Part shown: positions 1 to 11,964 of the stretch, piece by piece
Layout of the letters: each line of letters starts with the position of its first letter
Numbering within the stretch: position 1 is the first letter of the stretch
DNA from: Trichosporon coremiiforme
Lineage: Eukaryota; Basidiomycota; Tremellomycetes; Trichosporonales; Trichosporonaceae
NCBI GenBank assembly: GCA_039545355.1
Contig: BCJJ01000010.1
Span: 856,889 to 920,888 of the forward strand
Length of the DNA: 64,000 nucleotides
Direction of reading: 5' to 3'
Program-made: the position numbers and the translations under genes
Notes under the pieces: generated by a model
Databases searched by the model: none
The model's input: the letters and a program-made list of their open reading frames with translations, nothing else
What the model was told of the DNA's origin: nothing

Positions 1-1
1 G

Positions 2-859
2 TACGACCGGAACAGCGCGTACGACCGGAACAGCATGTACGACGACAGTGTACAGCCGTACTACTACCCGACGACAGGGAGCCCGACGACAACGTCTCCT
101 CCCGCGGCGGTGGGCAGCAGTCTGCCGCGGAGGAACCAGAGCTACGACCACATGGGCGACTTCATGGGCCGCCAGCCCTCGATGGACGGCATCAGCTATC
201 CTCCCATGGCCCACAGTTTGCCTCCTCTGAAACGTCAGCTCCTGCTTGGCGAAGGACCCGAGGAACACAACGACTCGACAGAGCAGCTCGTTCAGCTGAA
301 GCGGGATACTATTGCGGCGCTCGACCGGCCGGGCGAGTCCTCCCGGGGTTCTTCCACAACCAGCGTACCCGGCATGCTGACGGTGGACACGAATATCGAC
401 CCGGCCGTCCGCGGCTTCTCGCCCTCTCCCATCTCAGGGCTCGAGGACGACAACGATCCGCAAGGCGCGTACGTCGTGCACCGAGACGCTGGGCGGATTC
501 CGAATAGCCCTGCGGCCACGAGCACGCGTGTCGTGGAGCTGCCGCCCCGATACGAGGAACTGAACTGGGACCGCGAGGCGAGCGGGGACGTGATCGAGGA
601 AGCTGAGGCGAATCTCAGCACCATGCTGGCTTCGCCGTCCTCCCCGGCGGGCGTCAGGCATCCCTCGCCCCTACCTCCCGGAGCGAGGTCACTGCCCCAG
701 AGCAGAAGTCCGGGGCCGACTAGGTCCCCAGGCCCAATGTCGCCGAGACCTAGGTCGAGCGGACCGGGCAGTCCCCTGTCTGGTGTCTCCGGATCGCCGC
801 TGGGGTCGCCGAGGGCCGCGCAGGAGCCACGCCAACGCGAAACCCACGGCATCATCTAA
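2..859 (+). CDS. C-terminal tail of a large low-complexity protein, 5' end outside the window
   Basis: The reading frame is already open at base 2 and stops at 859, so this is the last ~285 codons of a gene that begins before the window. The first residues are a short duplication (YDRNS twice, encoded by a 16-bp direct repeat at 1-16 and 19-34). The rest is Ser/Pro/Gly-rich and probably disordered, with a PPRYEELNWD segment that contains a PPxY motif (a known ligand type for WW domains of NEDD4/Rsp5 ubiquitin ligases) and a run of SPGP/SPRP repeats near the end. Tails like this are common on fungal plasma-membrane sensors and on regulators, but no catalytic or membrane segment is visible here, so the function is not recognised. 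An internal ATG at 35 is unlikely to be the true start because the frame continues upstream. Confidence 0.7.
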   Translation, partial: YDRNSAYDRNSMYDDSVQPYYYPTTGSPTTTSPPAAVGSSLPRRNQSYDHMGDFMGRQPSMDGISYPPMAHSLPPLKRQLLLGEGPEEHNDSTEQLVQLKRDTIAALDRPGESSRGSSTTSVPGMLTVDTNIDPAVRGFSPSPISGLEDDNDPQGAYVVHRDAGRIPNSPAATSTRVVELPPRYEELNWDREASGDVIEEAEANLSTMLASPSSPAGVRHPSPLPPGARSLPQSRSPGPTRSPGPMSPRPRSSGPGSPLSGVSGSPLGSPRAAQEPRQRETHGII

Positions 860-1499
860 CGTCGCCGCGCCTCTTCCCTCAACCAACACACATCTATCCA
901 CTCCCTATCTTGGCCCACCACATCACCACCACAATCTTGAACCCACACCCTGGAGCTCCCGAGCTCCGACAGTCAGCCTGCCAGGCGAGCAGACCAGACA
1001 CTCAAAACGGACACTCCCACTCTTCTTGCTCATTCTTGACGAAACCGCCATTCACTCTCTTTCTGCCGGTTAACTCAGCATCACGACACAACTAGCACGA
1101 TCACGGACACTTTTCTTCTTGTTGTATCATTATGGGACGCGCGGAAAGCGCAAGCGATGCATCGATGTCGTCGCACAACTCCACCGGCCGCGGAGCGGGC
1201 TGTGTGTGTAACACTACCTGAAGGGTTTACTGAGGAGGACTTGAGGAGGGAAGGCAGCTGGTGAAGGTAGGGAGGTGAGGGGCGCACAGGGTCGAAGGCA
1301 AGGGGGTCGTCGGGCGTACAGACACAAGGCGCAGTGACGCTGGTCGATTCAGCTGGAGGAGCAGAGGGACGGAGGGCGCAGCGCTGCTCCTCGTTCAAGT
1401 CTTTGTTTTGTGTCACCTGTCCAGCTTAGCATTGCACTTGCACCCTTCATCTGCGGTTGTCTTCCAACACTTGGAGTGAGGCGGAGAGAAGACACAGCG
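860..1499. other. 3' flank of the first gene; no gene seen
   Basis: AC/CT-rich sequence after the stop (900-1100) probably forms the 3' UTR. No ORF here resembles a protein family. From about 1490 the sequence passes into the splice-motif array. Confidence 0.5.
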
Positions 1500-3480
1500 G
1501 TGAGCTGTCCCGCCTCGCGGTGTAGCTGGCGCCAGTCCGCCTGTCTGTTAATCCGCCCGGCCCGCCCGGGTGGTGAGCGGACATGCCGCTGTAGAGCTGA
1601 TACCAGTCCTGCCCCGTAGGCTGTACACCCCGGCGTGAGCTGACTCCAGGGTGGATTGAGGTGTGAGCTGCAGTGGGAAAAAGATGCGTTATGCTTCGGC
1701 AGTAGTGCTTGAGCTGATACTAACACGCCAGGTGTGAGCTACACGGCGGGTTTGCTTAGCTGACCGCAGACGTTCTGTGAGGGGCAGGGAGGTAGGCTCC
1801 GCGTCACCAGTCCTTGGGCATAGAAGCTGCCAACTCGTTGGTTGGAGCTGATCCCAGATGCGAGCTGAGGTGTAAGCTGTCCATACTACTGGCACCTAAC
1901 CCCAGCGCTCCCCGACATGGTAAGAAGAGGTGAGTCGAAGTGGCTAGGGCCAGCGCCGTCCTAGCTGATTTCAAATCTTGACGGAGGAGTAAGTTGTGGG
2001 GAGGGACCGCCGGCACGAAGCTTACCCCAGGTGGAGTAAGGAGTGAGGGGGAGTGAGCTGTCCGCCTGAGTCCGAGCTGACCCCAACCGTAAGCTAAATG
2101 TAAGCTGTGGGCACTTTAGTGGCCGCTGGCAACCAGAGCGCGCCTGTGGCGGCGGTGGTGCAGTGAGCTTTCGACATCCGAGCGAGCTGACGCCAGTCTG
2201 ACTAGAGGACTAGAGGTGAGCTGTAGGTAGTTGTTTCACGAGCTGAATTCAGATGGTATGAGAGGCTGAGGGGGAAGATGAGCTGGCCAGTGCGTTTGAG
2301 CCGACCCGTAAGCTGTCTGATTGTTCATCGAAGCTGGCCACAGACTTCCCCGCAGGCAAGAGGTATGAGGGTATGAGCTTTCTTTGACGCGAGACAATGC
2401 TGGCACCAGGTCGTGAGCTGTGGTGAGCTGCCCTCTGCGTCTCGTCAAGCTCATACCCGGCCTTTTCAGTAGCAGGAAGCGGGGTGCCCCTCGACCAGAG
2501 GCTGCGCGCTGTTCCCGGCGATGCGACAGCTGACCCCTGTCATCGTGCTGCAACGTGAGAGCACCGATCCTGCCCTCGCCCCAGGCATCACGTTGAAGGT
2601 GCTGTGCGAGCTGCCTGCTTTTTGGATACCAGCTGACGACAGTCACTGTACTCACGAACCACACTGCTAGCTCCTGCTGTTGGCCAAGGTGTCCGTCCTG
2701 GTCGAAGACTTGGGCAGACTAAGAGGACCGGCTTAACGCGTAGCTGCCACCAGAGCAGGACGGGGAGGTAAGCTTATCATATGATGACGTGCAAAGCGGA
2801 CGCCCGACACAGGTAGTTGTGAGCTGCACGCTGCTTGTAGATCAAGCTGACGCCAAGCTCGTCGGCAAAGGTGGAGTGGCTGAGCTGGCCGCACTGGACT
2901 TACGGCGAATGAGGCGGAAGCTAACAGCAGTCACGGAGACGGGGACTGCGAGCGTGAGCCGTCAAGTCGTTCGTATCTGTGCAGCTGTGCAGCTGATCGA
3001 CTTCCTGGCCGGTCAGCGGTCGGAGGTGATGAGCTCAAGCATCTCGCTCAGTCAGCTCACGCCAGCCCCTCAAATTCAGCTGCCATGAAATTGTAGCAGG
3101 TCAGCTGTTTCGATCAGCTTGCATAGCTGACTCCAGATGCGCACGCTGTCGTGAGTTGAGTCGCCGATGACATTGTCAGCCTGGAGCTTCAGTGCCGCCG
3201 TTACCTAGGTGTGGCCATGGATTAGCTTGGTGCCTGAGATGTTAGCTGACGACAGCCGGATGTGTGCGAGCTGTCAAAGCCCCAATAGCTGACCACCGGA
3301 TCACGCAGCGTTCCCTGTGGGCAGAGGCTGAAGGTGAGCTTTGTGGAGCTGCGGTTCGAGCTGACCTACGGTCGATGCTTCCTCCAACACTGCTGTAAGC
3401 TACATGTTCGAATCTGAGCTGACACTCAGAAAGTGAGCGTGAGCTGCATTAGCGTCGTCAGCTCGAGGGGAAGGTTAGCG
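1500..3480 (+). repeat. Array of degenerate intron-like units (GTGAGCTG / AGCTGACNCCAG)
   Basis: About 2 kb in which two short motifs alternate on the plus strand. Motif A is GTGAGCTG or GTAAGCTG, which looks like a 5' splice site. Motif B is (G)AGCTGACNCCAG, which looks like a branch point followed closely by a 3' splice site. Several A-to-B pairs have the length of this genome's real introns: 1500-1535 (36 nt), 1573-1606 (34), 1616-1649 (34), 1734-1769 (36), 1872-1905 (34), 2163-2196 (34), 2216-2252 (37), 2819-2857 (39, AAG acceptor). By eye I count roughly two dozen B motifs up to about 3430. The bases between units (about 2-40 nt) show no obvious repeat and no continuous ORF. It could be a transcript made of microexons, a non-coding RNA, an array of introner-like elements, or a decayed tandem repeat. 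The motif pattern is seen directly; splicing is inferred. Confidence 0.55.
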
Positions 3481-6400
3481 AGCTCCAGAACGTATAGCTC
3501 GATCCACCGAACTCCTTGAAACATCAAGACCTGTGCGCATTCTGCACCCGCCTGATCGTTCTCAGATGTTCGATGCACGGTCGGTCGGACAGATTGCCCT
3601 TGCGGTGAGCTATCAGATGGAATGCGTTAATCGCCGTAACGCCGGCCGGCCGGCGGTCATATCGGTGCTCGGCGTTCTAGGAAGCATTCGGACGTCCGAC
3701 GCCCACCCGATGGAGCACTGGGCGCCCTAATGCGTTCGCAGGTGAGAGTATGGGAGTTGCGCAGGACGCATTGTGGAGCGTCACGGCGCTGGGCAGTCAG
3801 GCGAAAGTTGTCAGGGGTGACGGAAGGACGGACGATAGTGCGAGCGGGCTACGAGATGACGAGATGCCGTAGATCACGGACAGATCACGAGATAGCGCCT
3901 GGGTCTTCCTTCTCATGCGAACGTACTTGTGATCGTACGACTCTGCTTGTACGAAGTTTCAAGTTATAGCACTGGCTCGTACGTCTGGAGCGATAACGAG
4001 AATGTACGGTGTGCGGCATGCAGACGCTTCTCGCTTCTTACGTTCTCGTACGCAGGCCGGAATGAATAGACAGGAGCACAGGAACTCGGAAGACGCCCAG
4101 TCAGGCTCAGGCTCAAGCACCCGGTCGGCACCCGGTGCACCGGTTCACCGAGCGCGTGTGTCTGTGCGAGTATGAGAACGCAGGAACGTGCGAGCAGAGG
4201 CGTGTTCGGAACGCAGGTGTCGGTACTCGGTACAGAACTCGTGTGTTCCTGAGCCTCAACGTCGCAAAAGTGTTTGAGCCTGGTCTCCTGACCCACTTGC
4301 CTGGTGCTCTCGGTCGTGCCCAAACAACCTGGGTGGTGTCTTGGGTTCGCAGCCAGGTTTGGGAACCAATGAATGGGGGCTGAGTCAAAGGCAACTGATC
4401 CCACTGAGCCACGCCATCATTGCGATGTATATGAAAGCCTTGGCTGGCCATTTCCTGGGAAACAAGGGGGTGTCATGTGGCTCGTGGCGTTGCTGCAATT
4501 GTTGATCGGCAGCTGGGAGTGGAGTGGGAAGACGTCATGTCACGCTCTTCGCTCCCACAGAGCGTACAGAGTTCGCGTTGGTCACACCCGTCTCGCTCGT
4601 TGCTCCGCGTGTTCTGCGGCGTCGCTCGGGTCGCACATCGCCCAACTGCTGGAATCGCTGGCCATGTGCATGAGACCAGGATGAGAGCGCTCCACGGGTC
4701 GATGTGGCCCCACACAACCCGAGATTTGATTCGTACTGGTCGTGCAGCTGACAGACCCCGCCATCGCTGCATGTGGATGATGCAGTGACGGTGCCTTTGC
4801 TGCTCTACGGCCCGGGCCGGGTGTCCGCAACCTAACTATCAGCTGCTCAGCCTCAAACTGGAACTAAGCTGGAATGAAGCATGCCTTCACTACGAACGAC
4901 GTCGGCTGCGGATGGCTGCATCCACCGCGCGCCAGAAGAATTAGATCGAGCCCAGAGGTGGCGTCGTCTGCATACCCCATACCGGATAGGCTCTCAGCCC
5001 AGGGTTGTCTAAAGGTGTAATCCGAACAGAGTGATCCGTGATCACGAGATCCAGCCAGCGTGTGAGCCACCAGCAGGTATCAGATAACCACCCCCCGCAT
5101 CCAACCCCCGCTTCCACCTTGCACCACCTTGCATCATCTTGCTTCCCACCTCCCACGCGGAATGAGCCCTCGTACGACTTCCTTCAGCGATAAGAGTCTA
5201 ACGAGGGCACGCTAGCACATTAGCGAGAGCAAGCGGGCGTAACGCGCCTTCTCTCTCTGTGGGTGACAGCCCCCAGAACTTTCTTGCAACAATAGAGAAC
5301 GGCAGCGATGGAATGTCAAGTGAATGTGTGGGGCCTCATGCCCGCGAGGGAGTGCGCACTGTTGTGCGGCGAGGACCGCGGTGTCAGCTGATTCACGGCG
5401 CTGATCCCCCACACTCTTCGGTTGGGGCAGGGGGGAGCAGGCTCACGACGCTCAACGGCATGTTAGCTCGGTCGTCGCATGCTACCGGGTGCAACTGCAA
5501 CTCAACAGGCTGTGCAGCCTCAGCCTCAGCCTCGGGCGCGGGGGCCTGGTGCCTTGCACTTGACCATGGCGCGGGTCGCTCGGATGCTCCTCTGCAGCGT
5601 GTGTCGCATGCTGAAATTAGACTCAAGTAAGGGGCCGCCGCTTGCCTGATTCGGTCTTGTTCTCCTAGCGTTGGAGCGTCAGGGCGGCCCAGGCTTGCTA
5701 GCCATGCGGTGGGTTGCAGGACGACACACCTCTCACGCCCGTCCTCCGTCGGTGCCCACAACGTGCGCATCAAGTGCGATCTCGAGAGGAGAGGTGTGCC
5801 AGTCAAGGGAAAGAGGCGCGTCTTCGCTGGAGCCGCTGGGGTCTGCACGAGGCATTCTGCGTTCCGACAAACGTGTCCTGCGACATTCAACGTTCATAGT
5901 GCTGTCGCTTGTGCGCTTCATCGCTTGCCGCGTAGTACCGTTGTCCACCCGTCCGCCCGTACGGGAACCGGGAGGCTGCTATCTCGTGCACGCCTCGTGC
6001 TCTCGCTACAGGCACTCGGACGCAGTGACAGGTCTCCGGGTCTGCGGGTCTACGGCTCACGGCGAGCTAAACTAAGCACCGACAACTATGGCGTCGCTTG
6101 CTGCCCACCTGACGGCCAAACCTACGCACCTACGTCGCTACTGCGTCTGCCCGCTGCATGCTGTCTTTTGGGTCTGGGTTATTCCGGTCCCACCACTCGA
6201 CCCAAACCGACAGGACACTCGAGTGCAAAAGATACCCCATGCGGCAGTGGAGGAAGACTAAGACAGACTTACTGCCGGGCGTGCCGGGCCCGAATGCTGT
6301 GCCTACGGGCCTCTCTTGCGCAGCTCGTACGCTCCTACACGGTCTACGGTGGACAGCGGGCAGCACCTGCCTGATGCCTGACCATGCGCCGAGACGCAGC

Positions 6401-6749
6401 CCGGTACAAGGCAGGAGCATATCGTTTCAAGATCTTCAAGGCCAAGGTACGAAACAGTTATACGGCACAATTCGGTATGCAGTACGATGCATTCTACGTC
6501 AGACGTGCAGACGTCCCATGCCATAGACTCGGATTCATGCAAAACCTTACGAGACAACCTCCAGACCGGGCCGTGCAGGGATGCATGCCCCTGTGAGCAC
6601 GCCCGGCTGCAGCGGACGGGGACGGCCCCCCTCGGTCCTGTCCTCCCGGGCCCCCGAGGCGTAGCCTAGGCCGTCTGAGCGTCCGATGCAAGTCGCCACT
6701 GCACGTCTTGATTTGAGCGGCGGCCCAAGTCCTCCAACTTGATCTGATC
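3481..6749. other. Gene-free stretch
   Basis: No ORF with recognisable domains. There is a short CCGG run near 3640, a segment rich in CGTA near 3860-4060, and CT-rich patches near 5100. Open frames up to 221 codons (for example 5709-6374) have compositions typical of chance ORFs in GC-rich DNA. The upstream promoter of the NT-C2 gene probably lies in the right part. Confidence 0.4.
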
Positions 6750-8519
6750 TTGTTCCACCACTTGTCTCTTGCACATAACTACCAACGCCCAACGCCGACC
6801 ACCGCCATTAACACCTGCCCGATTGCATCAGCAACACACGAGACTCGAGACTCGGACATCGGCCTGCCAGTTTACTGCGAACCACGTCATCGACGACAGA
6901 TCCCTTATCGGTCCCCAAGGACTGGACGAACGCCTCAATCAGGAGCAGCGCCAGCGAGCACGCCAGCACGCCAGTCAACAAAGAAACGCCTCACAGCGCC
7001 GCCGGACTTTAACAGGCAATCAGCACAGGGTCAACGACGAATCCAAGCCCTTACTGCTGCTGCATCGAGCAGTCAGCACTACCTCATCGCCCTAGAGCTA
7101 AAGCACGCGTCTCCCGTTGGCTGCTGTTAGCCCGCCCCGGCCGCTGCCCGCCGGCGTCGATCTCCGCGAGCGTGTCCCCCCCGCCCTGTCCCTTCGGCGA
7201 GTCCTGACCCCGGCCTCCCCGCTGCCTACCACTCTGGCCAGCTCTGGCAGCTCCATTCCGCCAGCACGCAGAACCCTTCAATCGGTGACCACCTGCACAC
7301 GTCGTCACTTGACCTGGCCCGTGTACCGATCCTGCACGCCTCTTTTCATCAACACGCATCGTGCACGCCGCCGCCGGCCCGAGTCTGACAAGTCTGACAA
7401 GCATCGCCGAACGCATCTACCGCTTCCAGCAACACGACCATCGATCCTCGATTCAGTTTCCGTCCACCCCCACCAGATCTCCCCACCTTCCTTACTCATC
7501 CCTCGTTCCATCTCCGTCGGCCTGTCCTGTCTGCCCCAGCACTTCCGACGACAATAAGAATTAAGAAAGTGACAGACGTGGGCCCCCACCTGCCATTGAC
7601 AGTATTCAGCCGCCAGAACACGACACGACCGCCGCAACTACCGCACTAGCCGTATCAGCACTAGCCGCCCCACACGCTTGCACTCGTCGAGTCTGCTCTC
7701 GTGCTCTAGCTCGCCCGCCCGGATCAGTCGACACATTCCATTCCCCACCGCCAGCATCGCCGACCGCGTGCCCCGAAGTTTTGGCTCTCTACTCCACGTG
7801 CATCGCCATGTCGCTCGTTCTTCAGCCTTGAGACCAGACCGTGTCCTCGCATTGTCCCTCTTCCTGTCTCCTGCTTGACCGACATACACGACGCTTTGCT
7901 AGACTCCGCAACGCACACGTTCTCGACCCCGCTGGACAGTTTCCTTATCGACCTTCGACTTTCTGTGTATCCCCGTTTCCTGTCGCGCCCCGCCAGACAC
8001 AACGCTCGATCGCCTGAAGTGCTGCGCGCTGAGGGCAGAAGCAAGGACATATCCATCAAGACACGACACGACATCTGAAGGTACCCAGGAGGCACCAGCC
8101 AGACTGTCACAAGCGAGAACGCCAGAAGCTCAGAGGAGACCGAGAGGAACGAGCAAGGACAGTTTTTTGAATTCCACAGCGCCGACGCAACTCCGCCGAC
8201 CAGTCATCGGCCAAGCGACAACGTCACTGCCCTCGGCTCCGCGCCGACGCCAGCTCTGACGTTGCTGCTGCTGTACGCGCACTCGTCCTCGTCTGAACAG
8301 ACGTGCACGGCGCTTCCAACTCGTCCCATTCGACTGTTTCCCGGCTAGCTTATCTCGACGCGTTCGACACACACACACACACAACCCCACTCCCTATCAG
8401 TCAATCAACACACCACCCAAGTCTATTTATCTCGACTGCCCGACACGACCCCGCCGAACCTTAGCAGCGAATTTTCCGATCCCCCGACTACGGCGTCTAT
8501 AACCTTCGATCTCGCCGCC
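6750..8519 (+). promoter_or_regulatory. Probable long CT/CA-rich 5' leader of the NT-C2 gene
   Basis: From about 6750 the plus strand becomes strongly pyrimidine/CA-rich and stays so up to the ATG at 8520, as is usual for basidiomycete promoters and 5' UTRs. It contains several upstream ATGs with short frames and an (AC)8 tract at 8367-8382. The transcription start and any leader introns cannot be fixed from sequence alone. Confidence 0.4.
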
Positions 8520-10862
8520 ATGAGCACGATGACCTTGCCGCCCTCGAGCTCGCGGGCGGGATCGATTCGGTCTACGGCGACTAGCACGGCCAGCACAAGC
8601 ACGCCGGTACAGCGCTCCGCGACGTCGGGCTCGCTTCGCCGGCAGCCGCAACACACGAACACGATCTCGCACAAGCTGCGGCACCTGTTCGACTCATCGC
8701 CTACGGCCACCTTCCTCGCTGCCGTTACGGTGCACGAGCTCACGAATGTGCCGCAGGTCAATGGCGAGTTCGCCGTGCGGTGGAAGTTCCGCGGTTCGCG
8801 CCCGCTCGACGCCGAGAAGATGCTTCAGCACCCGACACCAAGAGTGACGAGTCGCGAGGCGCTCCAGGCGAGGGCAAACGCGCGCGCCACCGGCACACCG
8901 ACGAGCCAGCCCGCGCTCCCCGCCCGCATCGCTGCGGACGCTGCGAGTGTCCGCAGCAGCGTGCACTCGTCAACATCAGGCAGTAACTTGGCGAACCGAG
9001 TAGTGCGACACGCCGCTTCCCTACCCCTGCCCCGCTCGCGTGAGCACAAGCTGTCCGACCCGCCGGGTACGCCCGAGAAGCGTAACCGCGTGCTCGTCGA
9101 GGAGCCCCGGGGCTTCGAGGACATGACGCGGACGACGTCAATCACCCCAGACACGGCGACGGATCCGGAGCGATCATCGCCTGCGTCGTCGCGTGAGCAC
9201 AGCATGTACTCGGACGGCAGCCACGGTAGCGGCACGCCCGGTGCGAGTACTGGTGCGGGCGGCCTCAAGATCTGCACGACGTCTATTGCGGACAGCGTGC
9301 GTGGTCGCGAGAGCCGTGCCAGCATGCGCAGCGACGTCAGCACCGAGGCATCGGCGTCCACATCCCACGCTAGCCCGACCGCCAGCACTGGCGCCGCGCG
9401 CGCCCTCAGTGGGGCGCATGGCGCTGTCAACTCCCTCACCTCGGCCCACTATGACTCAAAGGACCGCAAGGGCACGATCCCGCCGGCGCCCGTCCGCGCG
9501 CACGCCGTCGCGTGGGAGTACGCGATCCAGCACGTCCTGCGCCTGCCGCTCGGCAAGGCTGTGCCGACTGCCGATGTGTCTCTGTCGCGTCTGCCGGCTT
9601 CGCAGAAGACGAACCCGCGTAAGATGCTCCCGCTTCTCGGCCACGGACCCATGAGCGACAGCGGGCTGCGCCTCGAGGTGCTGCAGGTGCACCACGGCGA
9701 GCGCGAGGGAACGGTGCTGGGGCATGTTAACGTCGACCTCGCGCCGTTCGCGGACCAGGGTCTGACGGCGCGCCGCTACCTCCTGATGGACAGCAGGACG
9801 AACGCGACGCTGCGGATCAGCGTCGACATGCGCTGCATCGGCGGCGACATGCAGTGGATCACGCCGCCGTTCGCCGAGGGCTACCTGACCGACCTGACCG
9901 ACCTGATTGGCCGGGAGGAGGAGTACGCCGAGCTGCAGCTGATGCCTACGCGCAGCGTCAGCAGCACGGCGAGCGACAGCAGCCGTGCATCTAAGGCGAG
10001 CCGGCCGTCTTTCCGCTCAACACGCAGCAACATCTCCCTGAACCAGCAGCAGGTCAACCAGGTCACGCAGATGACCAAGCACCGCTACCACTCGTACGAA
10101 TATCACCTCCGCCCGGAGCATCGGCGGCACCACCACCACCACCATCACCATCATCACCATGACGGCCACGATGACGAGCACGGCACGCAGCGCGCCGCGA
10201 CTGTCCCGCTCGACAGCCGCGCGACGACCATCGACGCCTCGACGTCGGACGATGCACCCCTCTCGCCCGTCCTCAGCAAGAACCATATTGTCGCGTCGCC
10301 GCTGCAGACGCCTGCTCTGCCGCCGACGCTCTCGCCCGTCAACTCGAAGAGCGCCGAGTACCTTTCTCTCTCTCCCGCGCTGTCGCCCGTGACGCCACGG
10401 TCGCCGTCCTCGCCCTCGTCGCCTCACAGCCCTTCGCATGCGCGCTACGACAGCACTGTGTCTGCCCTAGAGTCTTTGGGTTTGTCAATGTCTCGCGGCT
10501 CTCCGGCTCCATTCCTCCGCACGACCTCCCCGATCATGGAGTACGAGTCGATGCAGCCCGACTTCGTGATCGAGAGCTGCTTCAACCCCGCGCCAGCCGC
10601 CGAGCTCGGTCCCTTCACATACACGGAGGACACGGAGCAGTACTATGCCCCCTCGTCGCACAGTTCGGGGGACCCGCAAGCGAACCAGTGGGAGGATACC
10701 CACGGCCAGGCTCTCGCCTACGACGAGGACGGAAACCCCATCGAGCCGACTGCGGTCGACCAGCCGCCGGACAGTGACCCGGACGCCGCGTCAAAGGCTC
10801 ATGCGCGGTGGAGGAAGATCAAGGCGAGGATACACCACCACCAGTTGGAGTGCGAGTCATAG
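8520..10862 (+). CDS. NT-C2 domain protein (EEIG1/EHBP1-type), 780 aa
   Basis: A single exon of 780 codons; the start lies in CGCCGCCATGAG, a good fungal context. Residues ~64-92 (FLAAVTVHELTNVPQVNGEF, followed by VRWKF) match the first strands of the NT-C2 domain. Residues ~325-445 (HAVAWEY...QHVLRL, then LRLEVLQV and ISVDMRCIGG) match the second half, so the fold is interrupted by ~220 residues of Ser/Thr/Ala-rich sequence. After the domain come Ser-rich segments, a run of about 12 histidines near residue 540 and many SP/TP sites that could be phosphorylated. NT-C2 domains in EEIG1, EHBP1 and fungal relatives bind membranes or act as adaptors in trafficking and cytoskeletal coupling; a similar peripheral-membrane role is inferred here. 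No catalytic motif is visible. Domain identification is fairly sure; the specific function is unknown. Confidence 0.85.
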   Translation: MSTMTLPPSSSRAGSIRSTATSTASTSTPVQRSATSGSLRRQPQHTNTISHKLRHLFDSSPTATFLAAVTVHELTNVPQVNGEFAVRWKFRGSRPLDAEKMLQHPTPRVTSREALQARANARATGTPTSQPALPARIAADAASVRSSVHSSTSGSNLANRVVRHAASLPLPRSREHKLSDPPGTPEKRNRVLVEEPRGFEDMTRTTSITPDTATDPERSSPASSREHSMYSDGSHGSGTPGASTGAGGLKICTTSIADSVRGRESRASMRSDVSTEASASTSHASPTASTGAARALSGAHGAVNSLTSAHYDSKDRKGTIPPAPVRAHAVAWEYAIQHVLRLPLGKAVPTADVSLSRLPASQKTNPRKMLPLLGHGPMSDSGLRLEVLQVHHGEREGTVLGHVNVDLAPFADQGLTARRYLLMDSRTNATLRISVDMRCIGGDMQWITPPFAEGYLTDLTDLIGREEEYAELQLMPTRSVSSTASDSSRASKASRPSFRSTRSNISLNQQQVNQVTQMTKHRYHSYEYHLRPEHRRHHHHHHHHHHHDGHDDEHGTQRAATVPLDSRATTIDASTSDDAPLSPVLSKNHIVASPLQTPALPPTLSPVNSKSAEYLSLSPALSPVTPRSPSSPSSPHSPSHARYDSTVSALESLGLSMSRGSPAPFLRTTSPIMEYESMQPDFVIESCFNPAPAAELGPFTYTEDTEQYYAPSSHSSGDPQANQWEDTHGQALAYDEDGNPIEPTAVDQPPDSDPDAASKAHARWRKIKARIHHHQLECES

Positions 10863-11715
10863 GGGATGAATAGACCCCGAGCCGCGATACCTTGCTCGGA
10901 CGATGGTGGGACGAATACTTTGTAGCATATACAGTACTCTGTATGGAATAGTGTACACTGAGGTCAGCTGCGTCTTATCAGTCTACTGATAGGGTGAGGG
11001 TGCAACTGCTCGCACGACAGTAAGATCAAGGGCCAGTTGGAAGTCAGTCTGGTCGACAGAGTCGGCTGAGTCGGCTGACGGCCGAGTCGGCTTCGTCTCG
11101 AGGGCGAAGCAAGGAAGCGGTGGACATGGTGGAATGAGGGCTATGGTGGAATGAGGGCTAGGGCTCACGCTGCAATCCCTGCAGTCCCTGCAATCCATGG
11201 ATAGGAGAATGGAGAGAGAATGAGACGGACACTTGGAAGCTCTCGAGTGAGACGACATCGCACTCCGCACTCCATCTTACGACTGGCGTGCGACTCCTGT
11301 CTCTTCTGTCTCTCTCCCTCCACACTGGCAGATGTCCGATGTCCATCCCCGGGTCGCAGCGCCGAGAAACTAGCTCCAAGCATCATGGGAGATGGGACAT
11401 GGGAGATGGCAGATGGCAGATGGGAGAACTTACGACTCTCGGCGATTAGTGCCCTCAGTGCCACTGCGCCATCTGAGACACGACCGACACACGACGCGCA
11501 TCCCTCGTCTCACTCTCACACACTGCACAGACAATGAGGCTGAGACAACAAGACAAGACTGACACAGTCATGTGATGTGCGTACCGCACTTGCACTGAGA
11601 CACGGGCAAGACGCGTTGGGTTCAGCGATTCCCCAGTTCTTCCCCAGTTACACCCCAAACTCGGCCTGACCTGTTGACCCAGGATGCAGAAGCCGACGAG
11701 CGATGGTACCCCGCC

Positions 11716-11781
11716 GTGCAACCGCTGTGCAACCACTGTGCAACCGCGGTGCAACCGCCGTGCAACCGCCGTGCAACCGCT
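11716..11781 (+). repeat. 11-bp tandem repeat, six imperfect copies
   Basis: Six head-to-tail copies of GTGCAACCGCY (Y = C or T, with one CGCG and one CACT variant). Not in any supported coding frame. Confidence 0.85.
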
Positions 11782-11964
11782 GTGACACTGGTTGATCTGA
11801 TTGATACTTCTTAGACACGAACTGGTATCGTCGCACACCAGCCAGCGTGATGTGCACTCTCACTGTCCCGGCCCGACTGGAACAGTAACTGGAATCGTCT
11901 CCCCATCCCTCCATCCCTCAGGGCCAGTCAGTGTCACGCGTTACACTTGATCTGATCTGCGCTG

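Noticed and set aside
4330..4427. Possible tRNA or tRNA-derived SINE on the minus strand (perfect A-box TGGCTCAGTGGG at 4411-4400, weak B-box downstream)
   Set aside because: The flanking sequence does not fold: no matching acceptor, D or T stems.
5709..6374. 221-codon ORF upstream of the NT-C2 gene
   Set aside because: No family resemblance, no splice signals and a chance-like composition rich in Arg, Ser and Cys.
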